Positions 1 through 4,537 of a DNA stretch of 10,935 nucleotides are shown here, piece after piece. The translations under genes and the position numbers were made by a program. Origin of the DNA: Acidimicrobiales bacterium (GTDB taxonomy: Bacteria > Actinomycetota > Acidimicrobiia > Acidimicrobiales > Poriferisodaliceae); NCBI GenBank assembly GCA_020631315.1, contig JAHDHM010000087.1, positions 1 to 10,935 of the forward strand, in the 5' to 3' direction. A model generated the notes under the pieces. The model was not told the origin of the DNA. It was given only the letters and a program-made list of their open reading frames with translations, and made no database searches. Position 1 is the first letter of the stretch. Each line of letters opens with the position of its first letter.

Positions 1-744
1 GCGTTCTGGCCCCTCGGTCACTCCCCCATCCGCGGTCCAGATCGCGTCGCCGGCGACCAGCAGGCCGGTCTCGTGATCGATCACCGCCATGTGCCCGGCG
101 GTGTGGCCGGGCGTGGCGAGCAGCTCGAAGCCGAACACGTCCTCGCCACCGACGACCGGTACCGAGTCGACCCGCACCTGACCGGCGTCGGCCTCACCCA
201 CGTACGTGGTCGCGTTCGGCGCCATCGCCAGCACCTCGGCGATCGAACCGGCGTGGTCGCCGTGGTGGTGCGTCAGCACGACGTGGTCGACGTCGTCGTA
301 GTTCAGTCCGAGCTCGGCGAGTGTCATCCCGATGGCATCGGCCGATCCGGCGACGCCGGTGTCGACGATCGCTGCCCGGCTGCCTCTCGCCAGCACGTAC
401 GCCGAGACGAAGCCGAGTTCGGCTCTGGCCCAGCGCAACGTCGTGTCATCGGCGGCCGCTTCAGACGTGGTCGTCGAGTCGGCCGCCGGCGCTGTGGTCT
501 CGGCGGCAGATGTCGTCGCGCCCTGGGTCGTCGTCGACGGCGCTGACGACGTCGAGGCCGCCGTCCCCGCATCGTCAGACGAGCACGCGGCCAACACGGC
601 AGGGGTCATCACGGCCATCGCCAACGTGCCCTTGCCGAGATCGCCCAGGAACGCCCGGCGCGACTTCAGCCCGGTGCGAGGCCGGAACACCGGCCCGTGT
701 GAGTGTCCGACCGGGTTGCCGTCAGCGTCGTGTTGACCACACAT
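1..744 (-). CDS. Tat-exported lipoprotein, metallo-beta-lactamase-fold hydrolase (partial, C-terminus off the left edge)
   Basis: The reading frame starts at ATG 744 and stays open for 248 codons to the window edge, so the C-terminus is missing. Residues 28-34 read SRRAFLG, a twin-arginine motif, followed by a hydrophobic stretch and a lipobox LAAC (51-54). The product should therefore be exported folded by Tat and lipid-anchored at Cys54 outside the membrane. Residues 55-100 form a Ser/Thr/Ala-rich linker. The catalytic domain shows the MBL metal motif HHHGDH (His159, His161, Asp163, His164), then TPGHTAGH with His214, and AGD with Asp233, which are the standard zinc-ligand positions of glyoxalase II-like MBL hydrolases. 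The substrate cannot be told from the sequence. The N-region before the twin arginine is unusually long (27 residues) and contains Cys2, His5, His14 and His16. The start is supported by a -10-like hexamer exactly 6 nt upstream (leaderless pattern); no Shine-Dalgarno sequence is visible. Confidence 0.9.
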   Translation of the reverse strand, partial: MCGQHDADGNPVGHSHGPVFRPRTGLKSRRAFLGDLGKGTLAMAVMTPAVLAACSSDDAGTAASTSSAPSTTTQGATTSAAETTAPAADSTTTSEAAADDTTLRWARAELGFVSAYVLARGSRAAIVDTGVAGSADAIGMTLAELGLNYDDVDHVVLTHHHGDHAGSIAEVLAMAPNATTYVGEADAGQVRVDSVPVVGGEDVFGFELLATPGHTAGHMAVIDHETGLLVAGDAIWTADGGVTEGPER

Positions 745-750
745 GCGCTC

Positions 751-756
751 ACCGTA
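751..756 (-). promoter_or_regulatory. -10-like element for the MBL lipoprotein gene (leaderless)
   Basis: On the minus strand the hexamer TACGGT (TAnnnT type) ends 6 nt before ATG 744, so transcription would begin on or next to the A of the start codon. No recognisable -35 (TTGACA-like) is present at the expected distance. The same arrangement occurs before the DinB-like gene and, with 7 nt, before scpA. The call rests on spacing and hexamer match only. Confidence 0.5.
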
Positions 757-778
757 ACGGCGCGTCCCACCACGACGC

Positions 779-792
779 CGTCGGCGCCGACG
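779..792. promoter_or_regulatory. 14-bp perfect palindrome upstream of the MBL gene (operator or weak terminator candidate)
   Basis: CGTCGGC is followed immediately by its exact reverse complement GCCGACG. It lies in the 82-bp gap between the DinB-like gene (stop at 827) and the MBL gene (start at 744), touching the -35 region of the MBL gene. It could be a regulator site, or, as RNA, a small hairpin ending the DinB-like transcript. It has no loop and no T-tract, and GC-rich palindromes of this size are not rare in such DNA, so the call is weak. Confidence 0.25.
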
Positions 793-826
793 TTGTTCAC
801 ACTTCGTTGGGAGACTGCCAGCCAGA

Positions 827-1357
827 TCAATCGCCGGCGACGCCGTCGATCCGCTCACGCAGAAAGTCGGCGTGCCCGCAGTGGCGCGCGTACTCCTCGA
901 TCAGGTGCACCAGGATCCAGCGGAGGTTCACGTCCGGCCGACCATCGACGGGCGCACCCAGCTCGTCGAGCGACTCGGCAGCAGCGACCGTCGCACGACT
1001 GGCCTCGATCGTGTCGAGATAGAAGCCCTCGATCTGCGACCACGGCATCGACGGTGATTCGTCGAACTCCCAGTCGGGCTGCTCGGCCCACGGGATGGCG
1101 GTGAAGAACTCGTTGCCGGGCTGGCGACCGAAGCGACGCTGGAACCAGCCGTCCTCGACGATCGCCATGTGCAACACGAGGCCGCCGAGCGTCAGGTTCG
1201 ACGGCTCGATCGTCATGGCCAACTGCTCTGACGTCAGACCGTGCGCCTTGCGATGCAGCACCGCCCGGTAGTAGTCGAGCATCGCCGTGAGCACGGTGCG
1301 CTCGTCACCGGTGCGGTTCTCGGTCGTGTCCTCGGGCAGGGGTGGCCGTTCGTCCAT
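827..1357 (-). CDS. DinB-like / DUF664 family protein
   Basis: This 176-residue protein has the length and layout of the DinB/DUF664 four-helix-bundle family. The C-terminal signature HLIEEYARHCGHAD (residues 151-164) is close to the family's usual form, with RWILV just before it and LRERIDG just after it. An earlier helix carries LVLHM with His63, and an aromatic GWFQRRF follows. In DinB-fold proteins three histidines bind a divalent metal; His63, His159 and His162 are the best candidates here, but the exact trio is inference. Some relatives are thiol-dependent (mycothiol or bacillithiol) transferases acting in the cytoplasm; the substrate of this one is unknown. No signal peptide is seen. 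The start ATG 1357 is supported by TAGGGT exactly 6 nt upstream. It appears to be a single-gene unit, with the hairpin array upstream and the MBL gene downstream on the same strand. Confidence 0.9.
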   Translation of the reverse strand: MDERPPLPEDTTENRTGDERTVLTAMLDYYRAVLHRKAHGLTSEQLAMTIEPSNLTLGGLVLHMAIVEDGWFQRRFGRQPGNEFFTAIPWAEQPDWEFDESPSMPWSQIEGFYLDTIEASRATVAAAESLDELGAPVDGRPDVNLRWILVHLIEEYARHCGHADFLRERIDGVAGD

Positions 1358-1363
1358 GCCGGC

Positions 1364-1369
1364 ACCCTA
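1364..1369 (-). promoter_or_regulatory. -10-like element for the DinB-like gene (leaderless)
   Basis: The minus-strand hexamer TAGGGT (TAnnnT) is separated from ATG 1357 by exactly 6 nt, so the start codon would be at or next to the transcription start. There is no Shine-Dalgarno-like sequence between them and no clear -35 hexamer. Confidence 0.5.
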
Positions 1370-1386
1370 CGCATCACCTGTGACAG

Positions 1387-1507
1387 CGCGCCGAGAGTTA
1401 CCGGCGCAGTGCCTTCTGTGCGCCGGTCCCTACCCGGCGCAGTGCCTTCTATGCGCCGGTCCCTACCCGGCGCAGTGTCCTCTGTGCGCCGGTCCCTACC
1501 CGGCGCA
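1387..1507. repeat. Tandem array of 33-bp hairpin repeats (three intact, one decayed)
   Basis: Three near-identical 33-bp units follow each other without gaps. Read on the plus strand, each contains the arm TGCGCCGG, a 7-nt loop TCCCTAC and the exactly complementary arm CCGGCGCA, then a 10-nt link (CAG or TAG-like variants around GTGCCTTCTG). Intact hairpins lie at 1419-1441, 1452-1474 and 1485-1507. A fourth, decayed hairpin is at 1387-1408: its right arm is perfect, but its left arm keeps only the central GCGCCG and its loop is one base shorter. The links differ at only a few bases. Because arms alternate, the neighbouring right and left arms could also pair across the 10-nt link, giving a second, mutually exclusive fold. 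On the minus strand the loop contains GTAG, the tetranucleotide associated with REP elements. Likely roles are transcription end or mRNA 3' protection for the upstream lipoprotein gene, or a REP-type repeat. There is no T-tract. Confidence 0.85.
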
Positions 1508-2284
1508 GAAGTAGAAACCGTCGACGATCTCGGTGATCTCGCCGCCGTCGACCTCGACCCACGTCCACTGGAACTCGAGGAACGCACCACGGTACGGGTC
1601 GTCCTCCGCTCCGAAGCGCGGCAGCGCGTCAGCGGCGAACTCGGCAGGTCGCTGCTCGTCGACCCACTCAGCGCCAGGCTCTGCGAAGCACCAGCCGGGA
1701 TGGAAGGTGGCGTCGTCGGCCACCGTCATCGTCCGCAGCCGGTCCGAGTCGTTGTAGACCCAGTCGTCGAAGTCGCGGTTCTCCTCGTCGGGGATGTTCT
1801 CGCCGGTGTACCGACACAGCAGGTCGAACTCGACGGCCAACGGCGGACCCGCCTCGACGGCCGTGATCTGCACGAACCAGACGCCGTCGGGCAACGTGTC
1901 ACCACCCGGCGAGCAACCCGAGCCGTCCGGCCCGCTCGTCGGGTTGTTGCCGGCGTCGACCTGTCGGGGGCCGCTCCATCCGAAGGTCGACAAGATGACG
2001 GACTCGGGAACAAGGGAGGCGTCGGGCGCCGTGGTGGAGGGCACCGCAGTCGTGGAGGTCGATTCCGCGGTCGTGGTGGTCGCCGGTGGCGCTGTGGTGG
2101 TGGTCGAGGGAGCCTCGGTGGTGGCCGGTGCGGCCGAGGTCGCGGGCGCCTCCGTCGTCGCCGGGGCTGCGGTGGTCAGCGGTGACGTGGTGGGTGTCGC
2201 CTCGTCGTCACTGTCCGAACACGCCGCCAACAGAAGTGCGGCGCACACCACGACGAGACCGAGACGACCAGCAGACTTGCCCAT
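1496..2284 (-). CDS. Secreted lipoprotein of unknown function
   Basis: I do not recognise the family. The 262-residue product begins with a short basic N-terminus (MGKSAGRLG), a hydrophobic core and the lipobox LAAC with the lipid-bearing Cys22, so it should be a Sec-exported lipoprotein. Residues 28-88 are a low-complexity Thr/Ala/Pro/Ser linker, as often seen in actinobacterial surface proteins. The folded domain covers about residues 90-262 and has four cysteines (124, 157, 199, 260), enough for two disulfides, and many acidic and aromatic residues. The frame is open further upstream to 2458, but that extension is Arg-rich and would bury the signal peptide, so ATG 2284 is chosen. A weak -10-like CACACT lies 6 nt upstream. 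The last three codons (Cys-Ala-Gly) and the TAG stop lie inside the first hairpin of the 33-bp repeat array. The gene is divergent from the DUF222 gene, with a 176-bp gap. Confidence 0.85.
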   Translation of the reverse strand: MGKSAGRLGLVVVCAALLLAACSDSDDEATPTTSPLTTAAPATTEAPATSAAPATTEAPSTTTTAPPATTTTAESTSTTAVPSTTAPDASLVPESVILSTFGWSGPRQVDAGNNPTSGPDGSGCSPGGDTLPDGVWFVQITAVEAGPPLAVEFDLLCRYTGENIPDEENRDFDDWVYNDSDRLRTMTVADDATFHPGWCFAEPGAEWVDEQRPAEFAADALPRFGAEDDPYRGAFLEFQWTWVEVDGGEITEIVDGFYFCAG

Positions 2285-2290
2285 CCGTCC

Positions 2291-2296
2291 AGTGTG
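2291..2296 (-). promoter_or_regulatory. Weak -10-like element for the lipoprotein gene
   Basis: CACACT on the minus strand ends 6 nt before ATG 2284. It keeps only the A at position 2 and the T at position 6 of the -10 consensus, plus an A at position 4, but the spacing is the same as at the better-matching sites at 751 and 1364. The rest of the 176-bp divergent gap to 2460 shows no strong promoter or ribosome binding site; TAGGTT at 2363-2368 on the plus strand is a possible -10 for the DUF222 gene. Confidence 0.3.
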
Positions 2297-2460
2297 ACGG
2301 ATCGACCGGGAACGATCCCTCCCCTTCGCGCTGGCAGCGCCTTCGCTGTCCCACCCCCTGAATAGGTTGGTCACCACTCGACGAAGCGCACGCCACGGCG
2401 TGGGTTCGGTCGACCTTCGCAGCAACAGCTGCCCGAATCGCTGGCACCCCCGATCCATGG

Positions 2461-3783
2461 GTGACAGAAGTGACCGCAGGTGGACGACCCGCAGGGTCAG
2501 ACGATCACGACAACTCAGATGCGCTCGACGACGACCGAATCGCCAGGCTCCACGCTCTGGCCGACGATGTCGATCGGCTCCATGACGAGGCGTGGGCCGG
2601 GCTCGACCACCGCGACCTCTCCGATGCGTTGGCCATCCTCGATCGGGTCCGCACCGGGATCGCGTCCTTGGACGCCGTCGTGGTCGGTGCCGCTGATGCA
2701 GCGATGGTGTGGGCCGAACACGGCAACGCCTCCATCACCGCCTACCTCCGCACCCACACACTCGGCCACACCGCCGAGGCATCCCGCCGGGCCCAACTCG
2801 CCGAAGCCCTCCCGAAGATGCCCCTCGTCGCCAAGGCCCTCCGGGCGGGCGACCTCAGTCCCGACCACGCCAGGCTCCTCGCCACCTGCCTTCACCCACG
2901 CTTCGCCGGCCAGTTCCACGAGTTCGAAGCCGAACTCGTCGGCTGGGCCGCCGAACTTCCCTGGCGAGACTTCGACACCCTCATCGACCGGTGGAAGGAC
3001 GCCGCCGACGACCGTCTCCCCGACGAGAGGGACGTCAAGGACCAGGCCGCACGCGAGTTCCACCTCTCCCGCTCGCTGAACGATCGCGGCATCGCCAAGG
3101 GCACCCTCACACCGATCGCCCGCAACATCGTCCGCACCGAGATCGACCGGCTCTGCCAACAACTCTTCCGCGACGACTGGGCCGACGCCGAGCAACGCCT
3201 CGGCAGGCCACCGACCATCTTCGATCTGGCTCGCACCGACGCCCAGCGCCGCCACGACGCCCTCGTGATCATGGCCGAACGCTCTGCCGGAGCTGACCAG
3301 CACACCCAGACACCCGTCACCTTGATGGTCCACGTCTCCTACGCCGAAGCCGAAGCCATCGCCGCCGAAGCGGCCGGCTTCACGGTCGAGCCATTCCCCT
3401 ACGACGAGGTCCTCCGCGAACTCGCCGACGGCACCCACCTCAGTCGCCGAACCGTCCACGAACTCGCCATCCGGGCCAACGTCCGCCGAGTCGTGTTCGA
3501 CCCCGACGGCGAGATCCTCGACCTCGGCCGCCCCCGACGCTTCTTCTCACCAGCCCAACGCCTCGCCGCCGCGATCCTCCAACCGCAGTGTGCCTGCGGC
3601 TGCGGGCTCGACGCCCGCCTCTGCGACGCCGACCACGACACCGAAGTCCGCGACGGCGGCAACACCGACCTGCGCGAGCTCATCTTCCGATGTCGACGAA
3701 GTCACTCGATGAAGACGGCACGACGAACACGACGTCGCGCCGCATGCCCTTGCGCATGTATCTGTGCCCACCGCCGAGAGTGA
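2461..3783 (+). CDS. DUF222 / HNH-endonuclease-like protein (13E12-repeat family), C-terminus probably degraded
   Basis: This 440-residue protein has the long helical DUF222 region (about residues 25-330), with typical segments such as LSPDHARLLA and the LSRRTVHELA stretch, followed by a cysteine-rich HNH-like end: CACGCG at 377-382, CDADH at 388-392 and CRRSH at 411-415. Proteins of this family are multicopy in actinobacteria and of unclear function. The usual HNH asparagine (as in 'DLxNL') is Glu here (DLREL), and the usual CRRHH is CRRSH followed by a short Arg/Cys-rich tail. From about 3690 another frame reads SLDEDGTTNTT, which resembles the normal family tail, so a small deletion with a frameshift near 3690-3705 is likely. 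Nuclease activity is therefore doubtful. The start is the GTG at 2461, the first start codon in the frame; it has no visible ribosome binding site, and an ATG at 2457 is in another frame. It converges on plsC. Confidence 0.8.
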   Translation: MTEVTAGGRPAGSDDHDNSDALDDDRIARLHALADDVDRLHDEAWAGLDHRDLSDALAILDRVRTGIASLDAVVVGAADAAMVWAEHGNASITAYLRTHTLGHTAEASRRAQLAEALPKMPLVAKALRAGDLSPDHARLLATCLHPRFAGQFHEFEAELVGWAAELPWRDFDTLIDRWKDAADDRLPDERDVKDQAAREFHLSRSLNDRGIAKGTLTPIARNIVRTEIDRLCQQLFRDDWADAEQRLGRPPTIFDLARTDAQRRHDALVIMAERSAGADQHTQTPVTLMVHVSYAEAEAIAAEAAGFTVEPFPYDEVLRELADGTHLSRRTVHELAIRANVRRVVFDPDGEILDLGRPRRFFSPAQRLAAAILQPQCACGCGLDARLCDADHDTEVRDGGNTDLRELIFRCRRSHSMKTARRTRRRAACPCACICAHRRE

Positions 3784-3790
3784 TCGGCGG
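3771..3790. terminator. Hairpin shared by the convergent gene ends
   Basis: CCGCCGA and TCGGCGG form a perfect 7-bp stem around the 6-nt loop GAGTGA, which contains the TGA stop of the DUF222 gene. The plsC stop on the other strand lies only 7 nt beyond the stem, at 3797-3799. The position between two convergent genes fits a bidirectional terminator, but there is no T-tract on either side, so Rho-dependent ending remains possible. Confidence 0.45.
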
Positions 3791-3796
3791 CCAGGG

Positions 3797-4537
3797 TCAG
3801 TCCATCGGCGGCGGTTCGCTGCCCGGTTCGTAGACGTTCGGCGTGCCGCAACGCTCCTGCGCGCGGTCGAACAGCTCTTGCAACGTCTCGCGCAGTTCCA
3901 CGGTCGTCTCCTGGACGGCCTTGCGTGAGACCCGACCCGAGTCCTTCTTCGGCGGCGCCGGAATGGGCTCACCCACCTCCAGATGGATCTTCACCGGAAA
4001 GATGAAGTTGCGGCCCTTCGGCATGGCTCCCTCGGATCCGCCGATGCCCATCGGCACGATCGGTGCGCCGGTCTTGGCAGCGACGTACACCGCACCGTCC
4101 TTCAGCGGATACACCCGCGGGCCACGCTTGCGTTCACCCTCGGGGAACAAGACAGTCGGCTCGCCACGCTCGAGCAGCTCGACCGTCATCGCCAGCGCCT
4201 CGCGGTCGGCCTGATCACGGCTCACCGGGAAACCGCCCATCGACGACAGGAACCACGCCGACGCCGGGTACTTCCACATCGAGTCCTTGCCCATGAAACG
4301 AAGGCGACGGCGCACCGGCGCCTGCAACGGCGTGTCCAGATACGACCGGTGCACGGGAGCCAGAATGAACGGCCCCTCCTTCGGGATGTGTTCTGCGCCG
4401 GAGATCGTCTGGCGGAAGTACACCTTGAAGATCAGCCACAGGGCCGCCTGGAAGAAGCGATAGATCGCCTTGGCCAGGAAGGTCTCGCCAGAGGCAAAGC
4501 CCTCGCCGGTCGGCCGGATCACCTCACGTTCGCTCAC
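3797..4537 (-). CDS. plsC: 1-acyl-sn-glycerol-3-phosphate acyltransferase family protein
   Basis: PlsC-type enzymes move an acyl group onto lysophosphatidic acid to give phosphatidic acid at the inner face of the membrane, the second acylation in phospholipid synthesis. The 246-residue protein shows all four family motifs: HRSYLD (63-68, the HX4D catalytic motif), GGFPVSRD (101-108), FPEGERKRG (131-139, substrate phosphate binding) and VPMGIGG (161-167). An amphipathic to hydrophobic stretch at about 24-40 could attach it to the membrane. The start is a GTG at 4537 that overlaps the aroA-cmk stop in a GTGA, so its translation is probably coupled. It is the last gene of the scpA operon; cmk next to plsC is a known arrangement in other bacteria. 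The exact acyl acceptor cannot be proven, since this family also includes enzymes with other acceptors. Confidence 0.9.
   Translation of the reverse strand: MSEREVIRPTGEGFASGETFLAKAIYRFFQAALWLIFKVYFRQTISGAEHIPKEGPFILAPVHRSYLDTPLQAPVRRRLRFMGKDSMWKYPASAWFLSSMGGFPVSRDQADREALAMTVELLERGEPTVLFPEGERKRGPRVYPLKDGAVYVAAKTGAPIVPMGIGGSEGAMPKGRNFIFPVKIHLEVGEPIPAPPKKDSGRVSRKAVQETTVELRETLQELFDRAQERCGTPNVYEPGSEPPPMD

Noticed and set aside
1387..1507. CRISPR array
   Set aside because: The 33-bp units are contiguous and the 10-nt links are nearly identical, so there are no unique spacers, and no cas genes are present.
1287..1514. A plus-strand frame coding for repeated CAGPYPAQC peptides
   Set aside because: The repeat period of 33 bp is a multiple of three, so the hairpin array stays open in frame by chance. 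The frame overlaps the DinB-like gene antisense and has no start signal.
2285..2458. Longer N-terminus of the lipoprotein (start at 2458)
   Set aside because: The extension is Arg-rich and would put 58 residues before a clean lipoprotein signal peptide.
2515..3459. A 314-codon minus-strand frame under the DUF222 gene
   Set aside because: Gly/Val/Glu-rich shadow frame without motifs; the plus strand carries the recognisable DUF222 protein.
2461..3783. Phage-defence or mobile nuclease system around the HNH gene
   Set aside because: DUF222/HNH genes are common, scattered actinobacterial genes; no partner gene, terminal repeats or integrase is nearby, and the HNH part looks damaged.
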